A stretch of 64,000 bases of DNA from Pirellulales bacterium. GTDB taxonomy: Bacteria; Planctomycetota; Planctomycetia; Pirellulales; JACPPG01. The stretch lies in NCBI GenBank assembly GCA_036499395.1, contig DASYDW010000116.1:62001-126000 (forward strand), read 5' to 3'. The notes below the pieces were generated by a model, which saw only the letters and a list, made by a program, of their open reading frames with translations, made no database searches and had not been told where the DNA came from. The translations under genes were made by a program, and so were the position numbers. Positions 1 through 8,327 of this stretch are shown in pieces. Every line of letters starts with the position of its first letter. Position 1 is the first letter of the stretch.

Positions 1-1224
1 CGAGCGAGGGTTCTTCAAATAACCCTTCATCGTGATATTGCCGCGCATGAACACTTCACCGAGCGTCTGTCCGTCAGCCGGGCAAGGCACAAGTGTTTCA
101 GGATCGGCGACCATCAATCCTTCTAGAACCGGGTAAGGAACACCCTGCCGTGCTTTTAATTTCGCGCGTTCCGCGAGCGGCAGCGCATCCCATTCCTCGT
201 GCCAGGCGCAGGCCACCGCCGGGCCGTACGTCTCGGTCAATCCATAGGCGTGCGTGACGTGGAACCCCTGCCCTTCCATCGCCGCGATCACGGCGGCCGG
301 CGGGGCGCTGCCGGCGGTCATCACCTCGATCGTACGTCCTCCTTGCCGGCGCAAATGGCTGGGAGCGTTGGCTAGCATGTTCAGCACGATCGGCGCACCG
401 CAAAAGTGCGTGACGTCGTATTCCGCGATCGCCGCATAGGCCGCTTCGGCCGTCGTCCTGCGCAGACAGACGTGCGTGCCGGCTACGACACTCAGCGCCC
501 ACGTAAAGCACCAACCGTTGCAATGGAACATCGGCAGCGTCCACAGATAGCGCGCATGCGGCGGCATGTTCCAGACGATAGTGTTGCCCAGCGAGTTCAA
601 GTATGCGCCGCGATGGTGAAACACGACCCCCTTGGGATCACCCGTGGTGCCCGAGGTGTAGTTCAGGGCAATAGCCTGCCACTCATCGGCTGGCAGCGCA
701 AAGGGAAACTCGGGATCGCCTGCGGCAATGAATTCTTCGTACTCGATGTTACCCAATCGCTCGCCCGGACCGTCGTATTCGGGATCGTCAATGTCGATCA
801 CCAGCGGTCGGACTTTGCACAGCTTCAGCGCCTCGCGAATCGTGGACGAGAATTCGCGGTCTGTGATTACCACCTTTGCTTCGCCGTGGTCGAGAATGAA
901 GGCGATCGCCGCGGCATCCAGACGAATGTTCAAGGCATTGATCACAGCGCCCGCCAGCGGCACACCGTAATGGGCCTCGAGCATGGCCGGCACATTCGGC
1001 GCCATGACCGCGACCGTATCGCCCAAACCCACGCCATGATTCGCAAGCGCCGCTGCCAACCGCCGGCAACGGGCGTAGAACTCGGCATAAGTGGCACGGC
1101 GCTCGCCGTGGATCCATGCTGTTTGATCCGAGTAGACAAGCGCCGCCCGGGCCAGGAACGTTAGTGGCGATAGGGCCATGTAATTGGCCGGCACACGTTC
1201 CAAGCCCGCTTCATACTTGTTCAT
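1..1224 (-). CDS. Acyl-CoA synthetase (AMP-forming), 3' end cut by window edge
   Basis: This ORF starts with ATG at 1224 and runs off the left edge, so only the N-terminal 408 residues are present. The translation has the ANL-superfamily layout: an N-terminal region MNKYEAGLERVPANYMALSP, the AMP-binding P-loop-like motif YTSGTTGDPKG, then MFHCNGW and the A5-like motif AYGLTETYGP. By family it activates a fatty acid as acyl-AMP and transfers it to CoA in the cytoplasm; short- to medium-chain ligases have similar MFHCNGW segments, but the substrate cannot be read from sequence. The C-terminal lid domain with the catalytic lysine lies outside the window. No co-transcribed neighbour is evident: the next gene on the same strand begins more than 800 bases upstream. 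Confidence 0.93.
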   Translation of the reverse strand, partial: MNKYEAGLERVPANYMALSPLTFLARAALVYSDQTAWIHGERRATYAEFYARCRRLAAALANHGVGLGDTVAVMAPNVPAMLEAHYGVPLAGAVINALNIRLDAAAIAFILDHGEAKVVITDREFSSTIREALKLCKVRPLVIDIDDPEYDGPGERLGNIEYEEFIAAGDPEFPFALPADEWQAIALNYTSGTTGDPKGVVFHHRGAYLNSLGNTIVWNMPPHARYLWTLPMFHCNGWCFTWALSVVAGTHVCLRRTTAEAAYAAIAEYDVTHFCGAPIVLNMLANAPSHLRRQGGRTIEVMTAGSAPPAAVIAAMEGQGFHVTHAYGLTETYGPAVACAWHEEWDALPLAERAKLKARQGVPYPVLEGLMVADPETLVPCPADGQTLGEVFMRGNITMKGYLKNPRS

Positions 1225-1484
1225 GCTAGGGCTGCTGCCAAAAGATTCCGAAACCAAATTCCAGTTGCCAGACACGTGAATCTATCCGTCGACGACGCAT
1301 CAGTCGACACATGACATGCTGCCGGCTGCAGAACTGCAAAGTCTGCGGCTGGGGTCTTCGATCCCGCAGCATCCCTGTTGGGTCCCGGCCTCGAAGAGGC
1401 CAGGCACAGAAGGTGGAGCGCAGACTCTGAACTTTGCGCTCTCCTGATGCTGCTGGCCAGGTGAAATCTTCGATCCCGCGGCCT

Positions 1485-2063
1485 TCAACCGGCTTGCGCC
1501 GCCAACTGCTCCATCGTCGCGACCGTGCGCAGCAATTCCTCGACCAGACCACGCGGCAGGTTCGTAGTCTTGAAGAAATCCGCCAGCGTTCGGTAGTACC
1601 ACAGCGAGCCATCCCGACCGCCGCGGAACTTTTCCCACGTCACAACACCGCGCTCGCGCAGGTCAGCAACGATCGTGCGCGTGTTGTAAAGCTTGTCGCA
1701 GCACGAAACGAGCAGCGCCCCCGGGGACGAATGCGGCAAATGTGCGATATACGCTTCCTTGCGTGCTTGCCAGGGGGGCTTGGGCGTCGCGCTGGTATCG
1801 GTGCAGTCTTTCACCATTTCGGCCACGGCCGTGCCAAAGCGGACGCGAATGTCGGCTAGTCGCGGCTCGCCGCCGGCGTCTTCGACCGCATCGTGCAGCA
1901 GCGCCGCGATCGCCTCGTCCTCGTTGGCACCGAACTCCAGCGCCAACGACGCCACGCCCAACAGGTGCGAGATAAAGGGAACTTCCGAAGCCTTTCGCGT
2001 CTGCCCAGCATGGATCGTCGTCGCGTATACCAACGCTTGCTCGAAACGGGGCGAAAGCATCAT
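1485..2063 (-). CDS. HD-domain phosphohydrolase, RelA/SpoT hydrolase-like
   Basis: The protein has about 192 residues and is a single HD domain of the kind found in the SpoT/Mesh1 family. The metal-binding pattern is visible: HAGQTRK near the N-terminus, then ISHLLGV, then LLHDAVEDAGG, with a later DKLYNTR segment. By family such stand-alone domains hydrolyse (p)ppGpp or other nucleotides; the exact substrate is an inference. I chose the ATG at 2063 (the next codon is also ATG) because the reading frame upstream to 2141 encodes non-conserved residues and an AGGGA lies about 10 bases before it. It is separated by about 260 bases from the acyl-CoA synthetase downstream, and that gap shows no gene. 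Confidence 0.85.
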   Translation of the reverse strand: MMLSPRFEQALVYATTIHAGQTRKASEVPFISHLLGVASLALEFGANEDEAIAALLHDAVEDAGGEPRLADIRVRFGTAVAEMVKDCTDTSATPKPPWQARKEAYIAHLPHSSPGALLVSCCDKLYNTRTIVADLRERGVVTWEKFRGGRDGSLWYYRTLADFFKTTNLPRGLVEELLRTVATMEQLAAQAG

Positions 2064-2122
2064 GGCAGATAATCCCTGCAAAACTATCAAACAATTACTG
2101 CCCGTTGCCCTCTGCCCGCCGC

Positions 2123-4570
2123 CTACTTTTTGATCAGCCAAGCCTCGGACACCTGGCAGCCGCGGCCATTGTCGCCGCGTCCCGGTTCACGGTTCCAGCG
2201 CAATAGCAGCTCGCCCGATTGTGTCGCTTCGGCCGGGATATCGAATTCGATGGGCACGATCGGGCTAGGCTTCGCGATGTAGGGATGAATCTCGATGCCA
2301 TCGTTGGCCCGCAGGCGAATCTTTTTCTCCAGCCCGTCACCGGCATACACGACACGAATCTTATATTGCGCCGTCGGGTCGAGCTCCGTGTAGCGCATCA
2401 ACAGTGGCTGATCGAGCAGCGATTCGGCATGGTCCAGCCAACTGGTGCGCCACGGCCCGGTAATATTCGCGTTGGCCCCGTTTACCGTTTCTGGTCCTCC
2501 GTGACCGTTGCGGGCCGAGCGGAGCGAAGCCGGGTCCTGGTCGAACGGCTTGCCCAAAACCAGGTGCGGCTGCCGGGCCGTATTGCCCAGATCGTCGTAA
2601 AAACCGCCCGGCCCAGGATTGGTCCATTCGACAATTTCGCGCAGGGCCGCGAGTCGTGCCGCGTCGTCCGAACTCTTGCGGATCGTGACGAACCGGCGCT
2701 TCAGCCACGCGCGATTGTTGAGTGGATAATCGATCGTGTCGAGCGAGGCTCCGCGATCGACCGCGATTGCCTTGTACAGGTTGACGCTTTGCTGCATCCG
2801 GATGCTCTTAAAGAGATCCGCGGCCAGATCAACAACCCGCTGCCGCAGATCAACCGACACCAACGGAGCCACGGCGGCATCGAGGATCGCTTCGGCCTCT
2901 TTCATCGCCTGCTCGGTCTCACCCTCCTTCGCAACTCGCAATCGATCCATCGCGCGGTCTTCGGCCGTCGTTTCCGCGATCTGGCGGTTGCGCAGATACG
3001 CGTCGTAATAAGCACGGTACAGCGCCTGCTGAAATCGCCAATTGCCCAACTCAGAGGGAGTCGCCTTGCGCTCCATCGCCCGGAATTGCGCCAGCGTCGT
3101 GTCAACGCCCTTGTTCGTCGCCAAAGGCCCGCGCCAATTTCGCTCGAGCGCCACTAGCCCTTGAGCAAAATCGTCTCGATACTCATCGCCAATAAAGTAG
3201 CCGGCGTAATCGCGCAGAATATCGATCACGTCGGCCTGCGGATCCCAGCCTAACCCGCTCCAGATGAACTTATTAACGTCGTCGTTGCATCCCTCGGAGT
3301 ACGTGAGAAAACCGATCGTGTATGGCTGCAGCAGCCGAAAAACCGCCGCCTCATCGCGCGGGCGAGGATTGATGCACTCGCGCGCCTCGGTAAAGGCAAA
3401 GGCCGAATCCCAATTCGGCACCGGGTACTGGCACTGTCGGCTGTGGGTGATGTCGGGGTAGTGGCGGATCGGGTAACGCTCGGGCACCACTTCACGCAGC
3501 TTCGGCAAGCTGACGCGCACTTGTGGGCCAAAGACCACACCGGCCAGCCAGTCGGGATTCTCGTCACGCAGTATTTGAATGAACTCGTCGAACCACACAT
3601 CGTTGAAGCTCTGTGGCGAAACCCACATCTGGGCTTTCGGGTGCGTGCGGTGCAAAACCTCGGCTTGCTTCGCGAGAAGCGCCATCAGGTATTTGGGCTG
3701 TGTATGCCCCGGATCACCGCCAGGCACGAAGACCGCGTCGATGCGCGGCAAATGCTCAAAGACGTTCGCCCACTCTTTCAGCGAATGCTCGACTGTACTT
3801 GGATCGTTGTAATTCCGATCCATGGCCGGAAACCAGATCCACACGTCCAACCCATATTCGTCCGCGATTCGCGACATGCCGGTCATCATTTCCAACGGCG
3901 GCAAGGGGAAATGCGGGCTGTCGGCGGCATCATCGGTGCGCGGCGGTACGAGCTCGATGGCGTTGCTGCCGAACACGGCCAGATCTCGATAATACTGCTC
4001 CCATTGCTTGAGGTCCCAGGCGTCGTAACTGTTCGTCTTCGGACGATAGCCCAACTGATGCCCGCGCAGCGGATACACAGGCGCCGTGGCGACGCCAAAA
4101 TCGGCGTCCAGTGTCAACTTGCCCGTGGACATGTGGAGCGCCCGCAGCAGGTACCCGATACCAAACAGCACGCCGCGCTCGTCATTGCCGAGAATGACAA
4201 CCGCGGCACCGCGGTCATCCTGCTTGACACGAATCCGGTAGCCTTCCTTCCCTCCCACGGCATCGGGATCATTGGCCAGACCGCTGGCGAAGCGCCCGCC
4301 GATAGCCGGCAGTGCCGATTCTTGACCAACGACAATGGCGGGCCCGACGCCTTGCGGCCAATCCTTGCCGGTCGGAATGTGTACGCCGGTACGCTTGGCA
4401 ACCTCGTCGACCAACATCGCCACGGCCTTATGCTCGCGCGCCGTCGCCGTCGGCGCGACGACAACTACGGCCTTCGCCAGATCAATGGTCTTCGATTGTG
4501 CCACATTCGGAGAAACACAAAACAGCGACAACAAGGCCGGCAGTGCGAGGAAGAATCGAGTCGAATGCAT
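2123..4570 (-). CDS. Secreted glycoside hydrolase-like protein with alpha-glucuronidase/GH20-type N-terminal domain
   Basis: The protein has about 815 residues from the ATG at 4570, where a clear signal peptide begins (MHSTRFFLALPALLSLFCVS, cleavage near AQS-KT). Residues about 30-150 resemble the N-terminal domain shared by GH67 alpha-glucuronidases and GH20 hexosaminidases, with a segment GNDERGVLFGIGYLLRAL typical of it. A TIM-barrel-like part follows (YPLRGHQLGYRPKTNSYD, then FVPGGDPGHTQP), and a C-terminal beta-rich part. It probably acts on plant- or alga-derived glycans outside the cytoplasm, but no catalytic pair can be assigned with certainty. The longer ORF back to 4789 adds only non-conserved sequence before the signal peptide. 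Confidence 0.75.
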   Translation of the reverse strand: MHSTRFFLALPALLSLFCVSPNVAQSKTIDLAKAVVVVAPTATAREHKAVAMLVDEVAKRTGVHIPTGKDWPQGVGPAIVVGQESALPAIGGRFASGLANDPDAVGGKEGYRIRVKQDDRGAAVVILGNDERGVLFGIGYLLRALHMSTGKLTLDADFGVATAPVYPLRGHQLGYRPKTNSYDAWDLKQWEQYYRDLAVFGSNAIELVPPRTDDAADSPHFPLPPLEMMTGMSRIADEYGLDVWIWFPAMDRNYNDPSTVEHSLKEWANVFEHLPRIDAVFVPGGDPGHTQPKYLMALLAKQAEVLHRTHPKAQMWVSPQSFNDVWFDEFIQILRDENPDWLAGVVFGPQVRVSLPKLREVVPERYPIRHYPDITHSRQCQYPVPNWDSAFAFTEARECINPRPRDEAAVFRLLQPYTIGFLTYSEGCNDDVNKFIWSGLGWDPQADVIDILRDYAGYFIGDEYRDDFAQGLVALERNWRGPLATNKGVDTTLAQFRAMERKATPSELGNWRFQQALYRAYYDAYLRNRQIAETTAEDRAMDRLRVAKEGETEQAMKEAEAILDAAVAPLVSVDLRQRVVDLAADLFKSIRMQQSVNLYKAIAVDRGASLDTIDYPLNNRAWLKRRFVTIRKSSDDAARLAALREIVEWTNPGPGGFYDDLGNTARQPHLVLGKPFDQDPASLRSARNGHGGPETVNGANANITGPWRTSWLDHAESLLDQPLLMRYTELDPTAQYKIRVVYAGDGLEKKIRLRANDGIEIHPYIAKPSPIVPIEFDIPAEATQSGELLLRWNREPGRGDNGRGCQVSEAWLIKK

Positions 4571-4742
4571 CAAGGAAGTTCCATCAAGGCGGGGGAAGAT
4601 TCGCGAGCAACCATCGTCAAGAACACGACGCTGCTTCACAGGTTTGGGCGGCTGGCTAACTAATGACCCAGAATACGCAGGCGGAACGTCATCCGCCAGT
4701 CCCGCCGGTCGTACCTGAATCACGGCTTGACCGCCCGGCGTT

Positions 4743-7700
4743 TCACGTCGCGTTTCGTGTCGGCAGCAACGAAACGCCGTTAATGGCATGCTCCGTGGTG
4801 CCCACGTGCGATTGATCGTGATCCCACACAGTCACCCAGCGTTGCCACGAGATCGCGGCCCGGGCGAATACCAGACGCTCGGGACGATTCAGCGGCACGG
4901 CGGGCAACATCGCCGGTAGATGACCGCGAGGCGCGGGCGGCCAATCGCGCAAAGGGACGAGCGTCGCGTCGGCGGAAGAGCGATCCGGCCAGACCATCAA
5001 GCCGGCATCATCGATCGCATACGAGACATCGTGCGCCGCGAGCTGCGTTTCGAGCTGATCGAGCACCAGGTCCGCGCCGGCCTCCTTGTAAAAACCTGCC
5101 AGCGCATTATCGAGCGTATTACGTTGCGTATCGCGCAACATATCGAGCCAGCCACGCTGATAGATTCCTGCCACGAGCCAACCATGGCGCTCTTCGAACT
5201 CGAGCCACAAGCTGTCGTCGGCCACGTCGGGGCAAACCAGCTCGAACAACACCCGGTTCGTGGCCAGCCCAATTCTCCCCGCTTCGATCGGCAACCCGCA
5301 CCAGCCATGACTGTGTCTCAAGATCAACAGCAAATCGCGATCGACGAATCGCCGCAGATCTTCCTCGGCGTGATGCAATCCGGCCAAGTGCTTGCTGGCG
5401 ACCTTCCACTTTCCGGACCAATAAGCCTTGCGATTCGCGCGACGCAGCTTGGCGAACAATTTCGGCAGCGTCCCCGAGCGAAAACCCACGCGCATGAACT
5501 GCACCATCGCCTCACCGTGGTGGCCGATCGCGATCGGTCCCAGATTCTTCGGACGATTGGCCGCGTAGAGACGCCAGTTCTCCTTCAGCTCCCACACCAA
5601 GAAGCCGAACACACCGGGAAGCAACAACACCACGGTCGGTGCGATCGTGGCGGCCCACACGCTTCCGAGCGGACCGCGCAGAAAGTGATCAAACGGCACC
5701 GTCAGCGGCAACAGAATCTTGTGCGACACGGTCACAACCGGAAAGTGCTTGATCGGATTGATCTGCGGCTCGATCAGCAGCGTTACAGCGAAGCGGATGA
5801 AATAGTTGACGAAGAACCACAGCACTCCCAGCACGGCCTTTACGGCCACGGCCGTCGGCCGCTCCCCCGTGCGAAAGCGCAGCCACTCGTCCACCGTGTA
5901 CAGCATCCGCTCGATGTTCTCGAGCAGCCGGCTGAAGACGTCCATGATGAACCGCAACAGCGCGGCCAGCACCCGGATCCGGAAGCGATGCCACGCCTGG
6001 GCCAGCCAATCGGAGATCAGCTCGTCGACGTCCCGGCCGATGCGCGAGTTCAGCACCAGGTTCGCAATCAGAAAGATCGTCAGACCGCGCCACGCAGTGA
6101 TCGTGACGCCGAATCCATAGGACATCAGCGGCGCCACGACAGCAGTAACCAACAGCGGCTTGAACAGCCCTCGCTGCAGCAAACGAAAATAAACGCTATG
6201 CACAATCGATTGCACGACCGGCAATTCCAGCAGCTGCTTCGGCAGATCGATGAACAACGACCGCGCTGCCCGACCAGCCAGCCAAACCACGTCCAGGCAG
6301 ATCATCCGAAAGCGATGAACGTGCAACAGGCCTAGCAGGAAGAACCCCATGTAGGCCAACGCCACCAAGCCGAACGGGTCGAAGACCGATTGCTCGGAAT
6401 GCGGGGCGATGATGTGCTGCACCCCCTTCTGAATCAAGAACGCCCCGCCGAACGGCAGCACCACGTATTGCGTTAGAAATCGCCCCAACGGCGTGCCGAA
6501 TGCCAGCGAGCTAAGCCGCTGCGGCAGCGTGAGGTAGATCTCGCCGCGGTGGTAGACGCCGTCCATGTTCTCGGCCAACTGCCAATTCGTCTGCAGCAGT
6601 TGATCCCCCAATATCAGTTGCCGCAGGCTCGCCACGTCGGGCATCTTCAAGTTGTTTCGCGATAGCCCGTCGCGCAGGTCTCCCATCGTCAGAAAGCCGC
6701 GCTCGACGATCCGATCCAGGAGCTCCTCGATCAGCTTCTCGCGCGCCACTCCCTCGGGCAGGTTTTGCGAACGCAACGGGACGCGATCGAGCGCCGCGGC
6801 GATCGTCGGTCGGAACCGGCTGCGTAGATTCTCCTCGGCGCGCTCCACCGCCACTTGCAGCAGCACGCCCATCCGCGCACGCACCCGTTCCGAAACGCGA
6901 ATGGCGGCCAATCGCCGGACGGCGCTGCGCAGATGCTTCGAAAACAGCACATTGCGCTGCCCAGGCAACAGTCGTTTGATCGGCGCGCGAAATCCGGATC
7001 GAATCCAGCGCGGCAAGTCAAAGGTATAGACACCCCGTTCGTGATCGACGCACACCTTTTGCAGGTCATAGAGCAGCCGAGCTTCGGACGTCCAAAAGCC
7101 CCGCGCCGCCTGCGTCGTCAACAGGGCCAGCATGCGCGCCCAATCCTCGCGCTCATCATCGTCGAAGCCGAGCGCCGCTTGCAGCCGCTCGGCCAGGCGA
7201 TCCATATCGGCGCGCGCTTCGGAGCGTGCCAACCGACTCTGTTCGGCATTGCCGCGGGTCGCGGCCGCCACGCGCAAGATCGCCGCGCGGACCAGGTTTC
7301 CGCGCACGCTCGACCGCGCCGCCTTGTCCAGCAATCGGCGCATGGCGCGAATCGAGGGCAAGCCGTACATCGGCGGTTGCGGCTCGGGAATCTGATGTGC
7401 CAGTTCCTCGGCCGCGGTATCGCGCCGCGCCGGCAGCTCTGGCGCGCCGGGCGGTCGCGTCGCCTGAAACAGGGCCGCGGCGTCCAGGTCTTCGGCCAGC
7501 AGCTTGTCGATCCGTGCGAAGTCGTCGATTGCAGGAAAATACGAATGCAAGAATGCGTCAGCGAAAAACCGTAGCTCCAGGAATAACGCGGCAAACTCGA
7601 TGTAAATCGAGAGATCGGTCGCTGGCGGAATCAGAAAATCTTCCTGTTTCAGCACCGCGCGAATCTCGGCGAATTCACTCGTGCCGATCTGCGCGATTCT

Positions 7701-8135
7701 TTTCTGAACCTCGGCCGGACTCAGATGCCCTACCGCGACCTGCTGATCGAGCGCCTGATGCACTCGGGCGTGAAACAACAATCGCCAGCAACTCGTCAGG
7801 TTGTCGGCCGCCGTGTTCACGACCAATCTTTCGGCCGTTGGCCGTGATAAGAGGATTACCGTCTCCGGCAACTCGTCCCCCGATGCCAGGTCCAGTTCGT
7901 CGGGATCGACAAGCTCGAGCAGCTCGCCACGTGGCAGCACATAGCTTTTTCGATGCGGTACGTGCAGGCCGAAGCCAGGAAGCCGGGCATTCTGCTTGAT
8001 CACCCGGCGCAAGATGCGCGGCGCCACGAGCAGGGCCGCCGGATCAGCTGCGCGCACGGCGCGTTCCAACTCGCGCAGACCGATCCGCGAGGGAACTGCA
8101 TCGGAAACTGTCGCCCGGCTGACTTGAACCATCAT
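4743..8135 (-). CDS. Large membrane protein of unknown function (about 1130 aa)
   Basis: I do not recognise this family. The first 500 or so residues are soluble and helical, with many Arg/Ala/Glu-rich segments. The middle, roughly residues 570-900, carries about eight hydrophobic segments, for example FDPFGLVALAYMGFFLLGLL, LLVTAVVAPLMSYGFGV, LTIFLIANLVLN and VLLLPGVFGFLVWEL. The C-terminal 240 residues are soluble again and contain His- and Trp-rich stretches (RHSHGWCGLPIEAGRIGL). No enzyme motif is visible. The start is one of two adjacent ATG codons (8135, 8132) or the ATG at 8165; none has a convincing Shine-Dalgarno sequence. A 471-codon antisense ORF inside it is a codon-bias shadow. 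Confidence 0.8.
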   Translation of the reverse strand: MMVQVSRATVSDAVPSRIGLRELERAVRAADPAALLVAPRILRRVIKQNARLPGFGLHVPHRKSYVLPRGELLELVDPDELDLASGDELPETVILLSRPTAERLVVNTAADNLTSCWRLLFHARVHQALDQQVAVGHLSPAEVQKRIAQIGTSEFAEIRAVLKQEDFLIPPATDLSIYIEFAALFLELRFFADAFLHSYFPAIDDFARIDKLLAEDLDAAALFQATRPPGAPELPARRDTAAEELAHQIPEPQPPMYGLPSIRAMRRLLDKAARSSVRGNLVRAAILRVAAATRGNAEQSRLARSEARADMDRLAERLQAALGFDDDEREDWARMLALLTTQAARGFWTSEARLLYDLQKVCVDHERGVYTFDLPRWIRSGFRAPIKRLLPGQRNVLFSKHLRSAVRRLAAIRVSERVRARMGVLLQVAVERAEENLRSRFRPTIAAALDRVPLRSQNLPEGVAREKLIEELLDRIVERGFLTMGDLRDGLSRNNLKMPDVASLRQLILGDQLLQTNWQLAENMDGVYHRGEIYLTLPQRLSSLAFGTPLGRFLTQYVVLPFGGAFLIQKGVQHIIAPHSEQSVFDPFGLVALAYMGFFLLGLLHVHRFRMICLDVVWLAGRAARSLFIDLPKQLLELPVVQSIVHSVYFRLLQRGLFKPLLVTAVVAPLMSYGFGVTITAWRGLTIFLIANLVLNSRIGRDVDELISDWLAQAWHRFRIRVLAALLRFIMDVFSRLLENIERMLYTVDEWLRFRTGERPTAVAVKAVLGVLWFFVNYFIRFAVTLLIEPQINPIKHFPVVTVSHKILLPLTVPFDHFLRGPLGSVWAATIAPTVVLLLPGVFGFLVWELKENWRLYAANRPKNLGPIAIGHHGEAMVQFMRVGFRSGTLPKLFAKLRRANRKAYWSGKWKVASKHLAGLHHAEEDLRRFVDRDLLLILRHSHGWCGLPIEAGRIGLATNRVLFELVCPDVADDSLWLEFEERHGWLVAGIYQRGWLDMLRDTQRNTLDNALAGFYKEAGADLVLDQLETQLAAHDVSYAIDDAGLMVWPDRSSADATLVPLRDWPPAPRGHLPAMLPAVPLNRPERLVFARAAISWQRWVTVWDHDQSHVGTTEHAINGVSLLPTRNAT

Positions 8136-8327
8136 GGAAATGTACGCCGCGGACCAGGGCGCCATCGGCCCTCGCGACTACCATTTTTTACGGCTGAAAC
8201 GGTCGCTCGGGCGTGTGTACCAGCGGCAGAATGCCACCAGGCAGCGGCTGCCCTTAGTATCGCCGATGGGAGGGATTCCGGGCAAGACGGGTCGAGCGGG
8301 GCGCTCGTCGAGTCCCGCGCGGACAAT

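Noticed and set aside
1225-1484. Repeated TCTTCGATCCCGC at about 1356 and 1468
   Set aside because: Only two copies of 13 bases, no hairpin or gene context that gives them a role.
3443-4663. 406-codon plus-strand ORF antisense to the glycosidase-like gene
   Set aside because: It lies inside a gene with a signal peptide and domain structure; its own translation is Arg/Gln/His-rich without conserved motifs, a typical shadow in G+C-rich DNA.
4920-6335. 471-codon plus-strand ORF
   Set aside because: Antisense shadow of the large orphan membrane protein; composition is His/Arg/Gln-rich and there is no ribosome site.
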